Part shown: in pieces, positions 24,745 to 34,990 of the stretch
Numbering within the stretch: position 1 is the first letter of the stretch
Layout: every line of letters starts with the position of its first letter
Assembly (NCBI RefSeq): GCF_014216315.1
Contig: NZ_CP045702.1
Coordinates: 5,270,001-5,334,000, forward strand
DNA from: Streptomyces finlayi
GTDB taxonomy: Bacteria; Actinomycetota; Actinomycetes; Streptomycetales; Streptomycetaceae
Length of the DNA: 64,000 nucleotides
Direction: 5' to 3'
Made by a program: the position numbers and the translations under genes
The notes under the pieces: generated by a model
The model's input: only the letters and a program-made list of their open reading frames with translations
Databases searched by the model: none
What the model was told of the DNA's origin: nothing

Positions 24745-26142
24745 ATGGCACAGAAACCCAAACCCCTGGACGAGACGGCGTCAGCGCGCGCCTGGTGGGG
24801 CAAGGAGCTGCGTAACTGGCGCACCACTCGCAAGATGTCGACGAGCGAGGTAGGCGCAAAGGTGCACCTCAGTGCCACAATGATCGAGCGCATCGAGAAG
24901 AACGAGCGCAGGTGCGACGCCGCCTTGGCCAGTCTCCTGGACGACGCCGTCGAGGCAGGGGGAGCGTTGAAGAGGCTCTGGCGCCTCGTCGAGCAGGAAG
25001 CAGCAGGGGAGGCTGCTCATGCGGACAAGTCCACTAGCGAAGCCGACCAAGGCGCCAGCGGAGCCCCGATCAAGGGCATGCTTGGACTGAACCCGCATGC
25101 GCTTTCGGAACGGAGCCAACCAGACATGGAGCGCCGCGCCTTCTTCTCCCTGGGCGGAGTAGCTGCCCTCGCCCCGACAGCCTTCATCGACCTACTCCCG
25201 TCCTCGGGGCCACACGCTCTCCCCAAGGACGTGCGACCGGAAGACATCCAGCAGGTCTTGACGGCCGCAGACACCCTCGCAGGATGGGACAACCTCTACG
25301 GTGGCGGCGGGATCGTAGGCAGTTCTTCCATGGGCCTCTTCATCTGGGCCAAGGGGCTGCTCGCCACGAAGTACCCCTCCAAGCTGAAAGCCGACCTCTA
25401 CACCGCGGTCGGGCGACTCTCGGTTGTGATGGGTGCGAGCGCCTTCGACGCCTACGCACACCACGACGCGACCGAACTCTTACGGTTCGGCACTTGGTGC
25501 GCCGAGCAGGGCAACAACTGGCACCTACGAGCGGCATCTCTCAACTGGCGTGCACGCCATGAGATCTGGTGCGGCCGACCCGACGATGGCCTGACGTACG
25601 CGGAGAGCGGACTGCTTCGCTCGGACCGTCTCACCCCGCGGGAGCAGGCCATGCTCCACAACGCCAGAGCCCGAGCCTGGGCGAAGATGCGCAACCCGGA
25701 CGAAGCGCTGGCAGCCATCGACTGGTCGGACCGGATCTTCGCGCGAGCCCGCGATGGTGAAGACGAGCCGTGGATGACCTACTACGACGAGGCACAGCAC
25801 CACGGGGATACCGGACACGCGGCCTACGACATCGCGCTTATGCCGGGACAATCACCTGCGCTTGCAGCGTCACGCCTTGAGACGGCCATCGACGGCCACA
25901 CAGACGCGTACGTACGCTCCCGCGCCCTTTCGGGCACCAAGCTCGCAACTCTCACGATGGCCACCGGAGATCCACAACAGGCCGTGGCCATCGCGAACCG
26001 CGCACTGGACGAAGTCGGAAAGCTCCGGTCCAAGCGAGCAGTCACGGACATGGAAAACCTGTCCAGCGCATCGGCCCGATACGCCCGCAGACCAGACGTG
26101 GCCGCACTCCGCAGCCGGATCACCATTACGGTCCATGCATGA
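24745..26142 (+). CDS. XRE-family regulator with TPR-like sensor, TTA codon
   Basis: 465 residues from ATG 24745 (GGAGAAG upstream). An HTH sits at about 15-70 (WRTTRKMSTSEVGAKVHLSA, TMIERIEKNERR). After a linker with a twin-Arg-like M-E-R-R-A-F-F, a long helical region with TPR-like repeats fills about 160-465 (ARHEIWCGRPDDGLTYAE, ARAWAKMRNPDEALAAIDWS). TPR regulators of this kind sense peptides or partner proteins. Codon 246 (25480-25482) is TTA, the rare leucine codon read by the bldA tRNA, so production may be limited to late growth. It overlaps the downstream kinase gene by four bases (ATGA). Confidence 0.9.
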   Translation: MAQKPKPLDETASARAWWGKELRNWRTTRKMSTSEVGAKVHLSATMIERIEKNERRCDAALASLLDDAVEAGGALKRLWRLVEQEAAGEAAHADKSTSEADQGASGAPIKGMLGLNPHALSERSQPDMERRAFFSLGGVAALAPTAFIDLLPSSGPHALPKDVRPEDIQQVLTAADTLAGWDNLYGGGGIVGSSSMGLFIWAKGLLATKYPSKLKADLYTAVGRLSVVMGASAFDAYAHHDATELLRFGTWCAEQGNNWHLRAASLNWRARHEIWCGRPDDGLTYAESGLLRSDRLTPREQAMLHNARARAWAKMRNPDEALAAIDWSDRIFARARDGEDEPWMTYYDEAQHHGDTGHAAYDIALMPGQSPALAASRLETAIDGHTDAYVRSRALSGTKLATLTMATGDPQQAVAIANRALDEVGKLRSKRAVTDMENLSSASARYARRPDVAALRSRITITVHA

Positions 26143-27023
26143 CCACGACGCACAGCGAGGAATCGTTCGCCGTCCTCGAAGGGGTGGCAGCCGCTGCCGG
26201 CCTCTCTCCACAGGGCGCTGAACCCATCAGGCTCGCCGAGAACGACCTGTGGAAACTGCCCCACGGCGTGGTCGTGCGCATCGCCCGTTCAGGACAGGAG
26301 GAGGCAGCCGCCCGCGAGGTGGCCGTAGCCCGTTGGCTAGCTGAGAACCACGTCCCGGCTGTGCGCCCAATGGACAGAGAGCAGCCCGTTTACGTGCATG
26401 GGCGGGCGGCCACGTTCTGGGAGCTGCTGCCTCCACACCGGCAGGGCACCGAGTCCGAACTCGGCCCCCTTCTTCGACAGATGCACCGGTTGCCCAAGCC
26501 GACGTTCCCCATCGGCCAGCTAGACCCGTTCGTGCGGATCGCTGACCGTCTGACCGCTGCGCGATGTGCCAACGACAATGACAAGACGTGGCTCCTCCAC
26601 CGCCTCGACGAACTCAAGGACAAGTGGGCGAAGCTCCCGAACGGGCTGCCGCAGTGCGTCATTCACGGAGACGCCTGGGGCGGCAACTGTGCGGTGACGG
26701 ACGAGGGAGCCTTGCTCTTGGACTTCGAGCGGACGTCCCTCGGACCGCCCGAGTGGGACCTGACCTCAACTGCCGTTGCTTTAGACACCTTCGGAACACT
26801 GCCCGCCGAGCAGTACAAGGACTTCAGCGAGCAATACGGCTTCGATGTCCGCGACTGGGCCGGGTATCCCACCCTGCGGAGCATCCGGGAACTGCGTCTG
26901 GTGACCTTCGGTCTGCAAACCGCGGATAAAGACCCCGCGGCGCTTGAACAGGCCCGGTACCGCATCGACTGCGTGCGGGGGCTTCGTGGAGACCGGCCCT
27001 GGCACTGGACGGCGGTCGGGTAA
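26139..27023 (+). CDS. Aminoglycoside phosphotransferase-family kinase
   Basis: 294 residues of the APH/choline-kinase fold. The N-lobe has LWKLPHGVVVRIARSG. The C-lobe carries the catalytic loop VIHGDAWGGNCAV (H-G-D-x-x-x-x-N) and the metal-binding LLLDFERTS. It would phosphorylate a small hydroxylated molecule using ATP. Its partner gene, the TPR regulator, overlaps by four bases, so the pair forms one unit. A true antibiotic-resistance role is possible but not shown; many actinobacterial members act on unknown metabolites. Confidence 0.87.
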   Translation: MTTTHSEESFAVLEGVAAAAGLSPQGAEPIRLAENDLWKLPHGVVVRIARSGQEEAAAREVAVARWLAENHVPAVRPMDREQPVYVHGRAATFWELLPPHRQGTESELGPLLRQMHRLPKPTFPIGQLDPFVRIADRLTAARCANDNDKTWLLHRLDELKDKWAKLPNGLPQCVIHGDAWGGNCAVTDEGALLLDFERTSLGPPEWDLTSTAVALDTFGTLPAEQYKDFSEQYGFDVRDWAGYPTLRSIRELRLVTFGLQTADKDPAALEQARYRIDCVRGLRGDRPWHWTAVG

Positions 27024-27156
27024 GCGCGGGGGGACTTCGTCTTCCTGCCGCGAGTCAGGTCCTTCAGGGCCTACACCTCGGCGGTCCGTCGTCGTCACGT
27101 ACGAACACTGAGACCTAGACCGCGCAGCCACGGCTATTGATCGGATCCCCATCCTG

Positions 27157-27516
27157 GTGAGAGGGCCCGAGTGCCCAGCGGTCGTGAGCGTCCAGGAGGC
27201 TCTTAGCCGTAACGCCGCCCTTCTCGACGACGATGCCGAGGTCCTGATAGGCTGGCTGGCCGTGGGCAGCCCAGCGATCGAGTTCTCTCTCTGGCCTGCG
27301 ACCGTCCGATCCCTGGCCTTGGTAGAGATTATGGCTCTGCTCAACGGATGGCCGGTCGGTTTCTGGTGCCTGTCAACGGGAGTGCGCTGGGGCTCGTCGA
27401 CGCGCCACCGCCAGCCATGCACGCGCTCGTCAGTAGCCCCATGGGCCAAATGGTTCGGGGCGTACCTTCTTGTAGAAGGTGTAGTGGTCTGGGTCATACG
27501 AATCACTGTGACGTGA
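27157..27516 (+). CDS. Uncertain hypothetical ORF in a gene-poor gap
   Basis: The 27024-27429 gap contains one plus-strand frame with protein-like sequence: SVQEALSRNAALLDDDAEVL, IGWLAVGSPAIEFSLWPA, VRSLALVEIMALLNGWPV. GTG 27184 is an alternative start. After G-W-P-V the quality drops, and a neighbouring frame (from about 27348) reads more plausibly, so a frameshift may exist. Its 3' end overlaps the convergent Mrr gene. It may be a degraded gene remnant; no family is recognised. Confidence 0.3.
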   Translation: MRGPECPAVVSVQEALSRNAALLDDDAEVLIGWLAVGSPAIEFSLWPATVRSLALVEIMALLNGWPVGFWCLSTGVRWGSSTRHRQPCTRSSVAPWAKWFGAYLLVEGVVVWVIRITVT

Positions 27517-28386
27517 CACGCTGCGCGCTTTGATGAGGAAGTCGATGTCTACACCCATCATTGTGTCGGATTGGTCGAAGACTTTCACAAGGTGCTTTGC
27601 AAGACATCGCATTGAGGTCTCCGAGATGGCGGGATCGTCGGCAAGACGTTCATGGAGATAGTCGAGCTGCCAGTAGAGTCGCGTGTACCTGTCGTCGTAG
27701 TAGACCGCCCGCGGCCGTAGCTCGTCCCTCTCGGGGAGTTGTACGGACTCGATGAGGTCAAAGCAGTCGTCCATGATTGATGTATGTAGGCGACTGTCAT
27801 CGCGATTCGCGAACTTGATGTAGTAGCCCCGAGTCACTCCGGTGAACTCGTTAGATTCGCCGGTGTTGATGATTCGCCAACCTCCCACGCTCGTCGGTAG
27901 AAAGCGCTGAGCGATGGGCCATCCCTTCTCGGTATCAAGGGCGCGTTCTATATCGGCGCTGTCCCAGACATGCACAGGGATGCCCTTGTTCCGCTCGATG
28001 GCTTCCAGCCGTGTGACCACGGCGCTGGACGGCTGTGTGGAGCAGGCCAACAGGTATCCCTGGGCTTGATGCTGAGTCACCGCGTCAATGATGCCGCCGT
28101 CCGCTCCTATGTCATCGAGTCCCACGGATCTGCCCATGCCTCCGTTGGCGTGCGCCATGTGCTTGCAAGAGACGAGCCAATAGCGGATCTTCCCGCCCAG
28201 AAGTGGGGATCCTGGTTCCTCGAGGAGGAGATCCCGTCCTCCGTCAGGACCCCTGCCGGTCCAGCGTGCCTTGAAGCCCAAGAGCATAGCCACGTCACGC
28301 ACGAGCAGTTCGAACCCTTCGCCATCCTTTGGGAGTTCTGTGAAGTCAAGCAAAGCCTTTTCCCTGTCTATCGCCGATTTGACCAC
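27430..28386 (-). CDS. Mrr-like restriction endonuclease
   Basis: 318 residues. A PD-(D/E)xK nuclease domain lies at about 20-130: GFELLVRDVAMLLGF, GRGPDGGRDLLL (catalytic Asp52) and WLVSCKHMAH (Cys-x-Lys, Lys75). A Rossmann-like segment follows (GYLLACSTQPSSAVV, then IPVHVWDSADIERAL). This is the Mrr_cat arrangement of type IV-like enzymes, which cut foreign or modified DNA. Unlike E. coli Mrr the nuclease is N-terminal, and the C-terminal ~150 residues are unrecognised. The usual E/Q of the motif is Ser (S-C-K). Start is GTG 28386. It lies 239 bp downstream of JetD on the same strand, in the defence island. Confidence 0.85.
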   Translation of the reverse strand: MVKSAIDREKALLDFTELPKDGEGFELLVRDVAMLLGFKARWTGRGPDGGRDLLLEEPGSPLLGGKIRYWLVSCKHMAHANGGMGRSVGLDDIGADGGIIDAVTQHQAQGYLLACSTQPSSAVVTRLEAIERNKGIPVHVWDSADIERALDTEKGWPIAQRFLPTSVGGWRIINTGESNEFTGVTRGYYIKFANRDDSRLHTSIMDDCFDLIESVQLPERDELRPRAVYYDDRYTRLYWQLDYLHERLADDPAISETSMRCLAKHLVKVFDQSDTMMGVDIDFLIKARSVSRHSDSYDPDHYTFYKKVRPEPFGPWGY

Positions 28387-28625
28387 TCGCCGGGTCAGCG
28401 TACTCGTTGCTCGGCCGATGCCTCAGAGCGGCCGTGTCTTGGTGGTGAGGTGGCCCATCGTGGTTCTCTTGTCGGAGTTTGGGTGTGGGGGTCGCCGCGT
28501 CCGCGCTTTTGATCGATAGGCGATATAGGCTCGGCCGTGGATTGGGGCAGTGAGTGCGGGACTAAACATAAACTCGACACCGCTTTCTAGTTGTTGGCTA
28601 CCCTGAACAAAGGCTTCCGACGAAC

Positions 28626-29690
28626 TCAAGGGAACCAAATGGCGTTACCGGCGAGCTCCTTACGGTTGGTGGCCTCCTGCGCGATGCGGCGGCCCGACAT
28701 CAGGACCTCATGGGTCTTCTGTCTCTGTCTGGGTGGGAGCCACGCCGTAAGCGTGTGGGCGCGTTCACCGGAGACTGGCTGGCCCGGGGTAGAGGTGTGG
28801 CTCAGGAGTAGGTCGTACAGCGCGGTGGCGGGTTCGACCGGGGGCAGCCCGCACTGGGTGGCCGTTACGGAGGCGCGGGCGGGGATGGACAGTCCTTCTG
28901 CGTCGAGGTCGCCGTAGTAGAGAATCCGTTGGATTCCTCGGATTTCTTTGGCGGTTTCGATGGAGGCTTCGAAGGCACGTCCGGAGCCGAAGGCTACGGC
29001 TCTGGTGCGCCCGGGGTTCGGGGGGAGTAGGTCGCGGAGTGTGGCATAGGTATCGCTGTTCTCGGCGACGAGGAGGGTGTCGCCGTCGCCGAGCTGTCGG
29101 AAGGCGAGGGGCGGTGGTTCGCGGTAGGTACCGAGCTGTTCCAGGGTGAGGCGACCGGGGGCGAAGAGCGCACCGGAAATGAGCGCGTCGAGGCGCTTCT
29201 CGTCCTGGAAAATCTCATATGAGCGTTCGCGCAGGGAGATCGGCGCGCGAAGTTCCAGGCGGTTGCTGGTGTCGCGAAACCACCGGTTGATGAGAGCTAC
29301 GACTTCGTGATGGGCGGTGGTGAGGCGCGCGGTCTGGGCCCAGTCGAGTTCGGGGCGGTAGGAGCGTCGTGTGGCGGCAGGGGTGGGCTTGGGCGGGGTG
29401 ACTGCGGGCAGCCGGATGTGTTCGGGCAGGGCGGGGCGGCCGGCGTCCCACTTGCCTGCCTGGCCGTGGGGGAGGCGGAGGACGCCGGCATCGGAGAGTT
29501 CCTCGAGCAGGGTGGCCAGCACGGTGCGGGGGTTGTCGCTGCGCGCGGCGCCGGGCAGGGCCGCGGTGAAGGCTTCCATCACGGTGGCGCGCGGCAGCGT
29601 GGCCCGCTCGGCGCGGGCGTGGAGCGCGGCGCTGAGGCGGGCAGCGCCTGGCGAGAGGCGGGGCGGCTGCTCGGGGGTGGGCGCTGTCAT
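28626..29690 (-). CDS. jetD: Wadjet protein JetD (Toprim-like nuclease)
   Basis: 354 residues. The N-terminal half has winged-helix-like character (about 1-90). The C-terminal half carries the DUF2220 Toprim-like fold: DTLLVAENSDTYATLRDL (the acidic E-N), AVAFGSGRAFEAS and ILYYGDLDAEGLSIPA (D-x-D-x-E). In Wadjet, JetD is the nuclease that cuts plasmid DNA once the JetABC SMC complex has extruded a closed circle. The ATG overlaps the JetC stop by four bases. All catalytic acidic residues expected by eye are present. Confidence 0.92.
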   Translation of the reverse strand: MTAPTPEQPPRLSPGAARLSAALHARAERATLPRATVMEAFTAALPGAARSDNPRTVLATLLEELSDAGVLRLPHGQAGKWDAGRPALPEHIRLPAVTPPKPTPAATRRSYRPELDWAQTARLTTAHHEVVALINRWFRDTSNRLELRAPISLRERSYEIFQDEKRLDALISGALFAPGRLTLEQLGTYREPPPLAFRQLGDGDTLLVAENSDTYATLRDLLPPNPGRTRAVAFGSGRAFEASIETAKEIRGIQRILYYGDLDAEGLSIPARASVTATQCGLPPVEPATALYDLLLSHTSTPGQPVSGERAHTLTAWLPPRQRQKTHEVLMSGRRIAQEATNRKELAGNAIWFP

Positions 29691-32600
29691 CGCTCCGTCT
29701 CTCCCTTGGCGAACAGGCGTGCGGAGCTGATGTACCCGGTCGGTTCGGGCGCGTGGGCGTCCGGGGCGGTGCGCGGGCCGGGGATGAGGGCGTTGCGGGC
29801 TTGGTCGTCGAGACGGATCAGGGCGAGGCCGGTGCGGGCTTCGGCGTCGTTGCGCAGCTGGATGGTGGCGGGGAAGCGGGCGGTGACGGTTTCGTCGCTC
29901 AGGCCGGTGGTGTAGATGAGCTGGATTCCGAGGGCTGCGGCCATCTGCGTCTGGATGTCGACGAGGTAGGGGGCGTTGGCACGGCCGATGGGGTTGTCCA
30001 GGAGGAGCAGTCCGCCGTGGCGGGTGCGGCTGCGGGGGCCGGGGGAGGTGCGCAGCGCGGCGAGCGCGCAGTACAGCAGGATCGCTCCGGTCAGTTCCTG
30101 GCCGCCGGAGAAGATCTTGCCCATCTTCTCAACGGGCACGCGGTCCACGCGTTGGGTGGCGTTGGGTTTCATGACCTCGGCGGTGAAGCGGGGAACGGCT
30201 GCGTGCAGGCAGCGCATGACGACCTCGGTGCCTTTGAGCTTGCGGGTGCGCGGGTTGGCGGCGAGGGTGTCGATGGTTTCGCGCATCTGGGCGGCGAGCA
30301 TGGCGGGGTCGGGCTTCTTGTAGCGGATGGTGAGGAAGCGCTGTCCGGCCCAGGGGGTGGGGCCGTCGGGGAAGACGGAGAAGCGGCTTGCCTGGTCGAC
30401 CTGCTGGAGAAGTTCGGTGACGTAGCCGCTGAGCTGGGAGGCGAGGGCCTCACGAGCTTTGGTCATGCCTTCGAGCTGAGTTGTCAGGGCTGCGGCGGCA
30501 CGGCGCAGTGCGGTGGTCCACTCACGGGCCGCTTCGGGGATGTATCGCCTGTCCAGAGCGGACATCTGAGTGCGCAAGGGGATGTCGAGTTGCTCGAAGG
30601 TGACGTCTGCGATCTGGTCCTTGAGGTTGGACACGCTCGCTTCGACCCGGCGCTCGGTGTTGGTGAGTTTGCGTTGGGCGCCTTCATAGCGGGCCATCGC
30701 CTGCTGAGCGGCCGGCTCGGCCGCATCGGCGGTGCCTTGATAGGCGTCCGGTGCGGGATGGATGCCAAGGTATTCGATCGTGGTGCCCAAGCGCGCCAAG
30801 ACATTGCCGAAGGCGTCGAGTTCGCGGGTGTGCTGGCTCTGCTGCCTGCGGGCCGCGTTGTACTGCTGGTTGGTGTGGCGCTCGGCTTCCTGGGCCTGGG
30901 TCTGGGCGTCTTCGGCGCGTGTGGTCAGGTCGCGGGTCTCTTCGAGGGTGTGCGGGGTCCACCGCTCGGTGTCCTGGGCGCTGAGGCCACGGGCTGGGCC
31001 GGTAAGCGTGTGGTGTCGTTCTTTGAGCCGGCTCTCCTTGTCGCGTAGCCGCTGAAGCTGGTCTTGGAGACTGTTGATCTGCTGGGTCAGGCCGCGCTCT
31101 ACAGCGTCTCGTTGGACCTCATCCGCGGCGGCAGGGGTGCGGCTGCACTCTCGGGCGAGGGGCTTGATCCGGTCGGGGACCTGCGCCCACTCTTCCTGGC
31201 AGGCGCGCAGGGTGTTTTCTGCGTCTGTGGCGCGCTGGCGTTGGTCTTCCCCGATGTCCACACTGCGCAGGTCGTCGAGGGCCTGCTCGTAGTGGTACTG
31301 GAGTGCGGCGAGCGCTTCGGGGGGCGTGCCCTCGGCTTGCTGAGCCTGCTCTGCCTCGGGCGTCGCGGTGATCTTCTTGCGCGCCTGGGCATGACTCCGG
31401 GCCAGCTGGGTGGCGGCTTCCACGGCCCGGGTCATGCGCGTGATGTCGTCGTCGGCTGCTCTTTCTTTCTCGTCCAGTGCTTCGAGTTCGCGCCGACGCT
31501 GCTGGGCAACTTCCTCCAGGACGGCGATCCGGTCGCGTGCCTGGACGGCCTTGTTCTCCGCCTCCGCGAGCCGACGCAGGTCCTGGGCGGTGCCGGTGGC
31601 TTTGCGGTGGGCTGAGTCCTGCTCCTTGCAGGCCCCTTCGGCAGCGGCGACGGCATCGTCGAGTTGTTCGGCACCGGCGCGCGCGGCGTCAAGGCTGACT
31701 TGGGATGCCTCCGCCGCCTCGTGGAGCTCCTGGAGCTGTTCGAGCCGGACCGGTACGGGCACGGAGCCGGTTTCGTGCAGCCAGTTCGCGATCTTGTTGT
31801 CCAGATCGCGGGTGAGGGCGATGCGGCCCTCAAGCTCCGCCAATGCCTGGGCGGAGGCCGCCAGGCGTGCTTCGACTCCGGCGCGTTCCACTGCGGCGGC
31901 CTGCTCGTCGTGCAGGGCCGGCGTCGGCTCGGGCACCATCCGGCCGCTCACGTCCGGTGCAGGCGTCAGCATCCGCTCTCCGGTCCCCACCGCGATCGCC
32001 GCAGCGGGCAGGGGACGGGTGCGCTCCAGATGACGCTGCGCCGCTTCCAGCGCCGGGGGGCCGCCGCTCACGATGACGCCGCCGACCAGGTCCGGGTGGG
32101 CGGTGATGACGCTGTGGTGGTCGTCTGCGGGGACGTTGTCACGCAGCCACTGCCAGCCCGGGACGGCGTCGGTGCCGTGGGCCGTGAGCTCGGCGCACAG
32201 GGAGCGGACCTCTTTGGTGGCGGGCAGAAGGCCGTCACTGATGTCCAGGGCGGCGAGCAGTTCTTCGTCCGCGCTGTGCTCGTGCTGGGTCCGCCGCAGT
32301 GTCGTGTCCAGAGCGGTGCTCCGGCGCCCGGCCAGGTCCTGCAGTGCGGTGCAGTGGTCGGCGAGCCAGGCCAGGGCATCGCCGTCTTGGAGGTGCTCGG
32401 GGCTGAGCTCGAGTAGTTCTGCGGTCAGCGCGTGGCGGCGTACTCTCTCGGCGCGGTCGCGCAGCCGGGTGATGGCTGCTTCGGCTTCCTGGGCCGCTCG
32501 GCGGTCGTCGAGAGCCTGCTGCTGGACGTCGGGCAGCCGCTGGTATGCCTCGGTGCGGCGGGTGCGGGCAAGGCCCTGTTCCTGCTCCGCTTCCTCGAGC

Positions 32601-34140
32601 AGGCGGCCGTGGTGATCTGCTTCGGCGTCCATCCGTGCCGAGGCGTCCGCGGCGCTCTCGTCGGTCTTCACCTGCTCCTGCTCACGGGCGGTGTGCAGCT
32701 GCTGCTCGAAGTCCTGCACCTGGCGGCGGAGCAGGCGCTGTTCTCCCTCAGCCGTGCCAGCGTGCGTGTGGAGCGAGTTGCTGCGCTCACGCCACTGCTG
32801 GATGCTGCCGCGAGTCTCGACGATCTTCTTGTTCAGATCGTCGGCCTCGGTGCGTGCCTGCGACTCGGCTGCCGCGTAGCGCGCCCGCACGCTGCCGCGG
32901 CTGTGTCACGCGCCTGTACATACGGGGCAGCGGCCTGTTCGGCCTGCGAGAGGGCCTGCTGCATACGGCTGTGGTGATCCTGGGCTGCCGCGTGACGCAG
33001 GGCGACGGGGACGCTGCGCCAGCCCGCCAGGCTGTCCTGCACCTCCTGGGATTCCCCGGCCACTCTTTTCTGCTCCGCGGCTGCTTCGCGCAGCTCGATA
33101 CCGCAAGAAGCCAAACGCACATGCGCCACCCGCACATTGGCGACGTCCAGGTCCTGCTTGGCTGCTTCATGGTCGCGGTATGCGGTGTTGACCGTGCCCG
33201 TGGTTGTCTGCGCGGCCGCAATGAGGATCTGATGCCGGCGCATCAGCCCTGACGCGAGGGTGACCAGGCCGGATTTGGCCTGGGCGGTCTCCCGCTGCTG
33301 GTCGGTGTGCTCCTGGTGCCGGTCGGCGACCTGGGAGCAGATCTGCTCCATGGCCAGGGCGAACTGCCGCTCCTTGCCCAGCTTCTCGCGCTGATCGTGC
33401 GCGCTCGCATAGGTCGCGAAGGCATCACCGAGTTTCGCGTACGTGTCGTCGTCGTTGGCCTTCTCCAGCAGCCACTGGACGAACGCTCCGGCGCTGGAGG
33501 TGGTGAACGCTTCGGCCGCGCCGCTCTCGGTGGCATTCATCTTGCGCTGGACATCGAAGAGGCCGGGCTCAAGCCCCAGGCCGTCTTGGTGTTTTTCCCA
33601 CTTCTCCTGCACCTCCAGGATCTGCAGTTCCAACGCCTCTACGGTGCTCTGCAGTTCGCGCAGCTCGGTGCAGTAGTGGTCGAAGGGCAGCCAGTGCCCG
33701 TCGCGGTGGAAGGGAAGGGCGTCGGCGCTCAGGGCAGCGCTCGGGTGGAAGCTGTAGAAGCGGCGCTTGATGCCGTCGCCCTCGGGAGCGAGGACTTGCG
33801 CGGTGACCAGGAGCCTGCCGGTGCGGGCATCGGCCCATTCCAGGACAATGTGGGAGGGCTGGGCCAGGGAGACGACGAAGTTCCGCAGCACCTCCAGGTC
33901 CTGGTGGCGGCGCGGGATCGTGGTGCAGGTGATGCCGGTCAGCAGCACGCCTTTGCCGCCGCCGTTTTGGAGCATGACCAGGCTGGCCGGTGAGGGCCGC
34001 TGCGTGACGTGCCCGGCCACCGGCACCAGGGAGGCCGCCTGTACCGGTGCGCCCACTGCGGAGAAGTCCAGGTCCACGTTCTCGTAGCGGGCATCGCGCG
34101 GCCCGAAGTTGCGCAGCAGGATGCGGTTCAACTCGTACAT
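29687..34140 (-). pseudogene. jetC: Wadjet SMC ATPase JetC, split by a one-base frameshift
   Basis: The repaired protein would have about 1484 residues. N-terminal part (from ATG 34140): MYELNRILLRNFGPRDARYE and an ATPase head with N-G-G-G-K-G at 59-64. Long coiled coils follow. The C-terminal head has the signature FSGGQELTGAILL and Walker B GGLLLLDNPIGRANAP. Near 32890, after residue ~416, the frame breaks: the first frame ends soon after as A-C-G-R-A-T-R-Q. The second continues as VRARYAAAESQARTEADDL, so one base is missing (4454 bp present; 4455 needed). The residue after the Walker A Lys is Gly rather than Ser/Thr. JetC is the motor that extrudes DNA loops. The operon is inactive unless the shift is an error or is bypassed. 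Confidence 0.85.
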
Positions 34141-34168
34141 GAAGAGGGGTCCTTGCGTCGCGGAGGCG

Positions 34169-34990
34169 TCAGAGGTCAGAGGGGAGGGGGGAGTCCGGCA
34201 GCATGCCGGTGTCTGCACTGTCGGTGTGTTCCGCAGCGCTGGGCGGGGGCGTCGCGTCGTGGTGCGCCAGGGCCGCTACTCCCAGGGTGGCCAGTTCCTG
34301 GAGCATGTCCTGGGCCGCCTGGTCACGGATGTGCAGTCGGTACTGGACGTTGGTGGCGTACGTGCCGCCGCCTTCCTCACTGGTCCCGCGGACGAACCCG
34401 CGCTGCTCGAGGTGTGTGAACGCCTTCTTGACCAGCGTGTAGGTTGCCGAGAGCGGTGTTCTGTCCTTGTCCGTTCGGCCGGTGGGGTTGCGGCGCAGAT
34501 AGGCCCGCCACAGTCCCTCGAGTCCGGGGCTGCCCGCCGGTGGGTCGGTGTCCTCGCCTGCGGCTGCGGCCCGGCGTTCCAGGACGGCTGCATAGGCCCG
34601 GACGTCTTCGTCGACTTTATGCACCGAGATGCGGGCGACGTGTTCGTCGTCGTCCAAGTCCTCGGGACGGGGGAAGGCCCGCGAGGCGATGGCCAGGTGG
34701 GCGAGCAAGTAGAGCGGCCTGTGCTCCGTCTGCGGCACGAGGTCGGCGACGGAGACGGCGAAGTCCGTCTCGGGTGTGGTTGCCAGGATCAGACCGGCCT
34801 GCGGGTGTGCTTCCTGGGCGGTCAGGTCAAAGCCCTGAGCGACCTTCCGCACCAGCTGGGCGAAGTCCGGCTCCGCGTCGAATCGCCGTACGAGTTGGGC
34901 GTACTGGCCGGAGCGGGCCGGGGACTTGCCGCGGGTCATGGCCAAGGCCACCATCCGGGCAGCGGCGGCAACGTCGTCGTACTGAGTCAT
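34169..34990 (-). CDS. jetB: Wadjet protein JetB (MukE-like)
   Basis: 273 residues. The two-winged-helix MukE-like type is suggested by length, position and the segment LSATYTLVKKAFTHLEQRGF in the C-terminal half. A helix-rich N-terminal half (FDAEPDFAQLVRKVAQGF, RPLYLLAHLAIASRAFP) precedes it. JetB binds the kleisin JetA and helps shape the SMC complex on DNA. ATG 34990 overlaps the JetA stop by four bases, and JetC starts 28 bp downstream. The last ~35 residues are acidic and disordered. Assigned mainly from gene order, with moderate sequence support. Confidence 0.85.
   Translation of the reverse strand: MTQYDDVAAAARMVALAMTRGKSPARSGQYAQLVRRFDAEPDFAQLVRKVAQGFDLTAQEAHPQAGLILATTPETDFAVSVADLVPQTEHRPLYLLAHLAIASRAFPRPEDLDDDEHVARISVHKVDEDVRAYAAVLERRAAAAGEDTDPPAGSPGLEGLWRAYLRRNPTGRTDKDRTPLSATYTLVKKAFTHLEQRGFVRGTSEEGGGTYATNVQYRLHIRDQAAQDMLQELATLGVAALAHHDATPPPSAAEHTDSADTGMLPDSPLPSDL

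Noticed and set aside
28387..28625. Separate gene between jetD and the Mrr-like gene
   Set aside because: The 239-bp gap is relatively AT-rich, with short frames only; it more likely carries the promoter of the Mrr-like gene.
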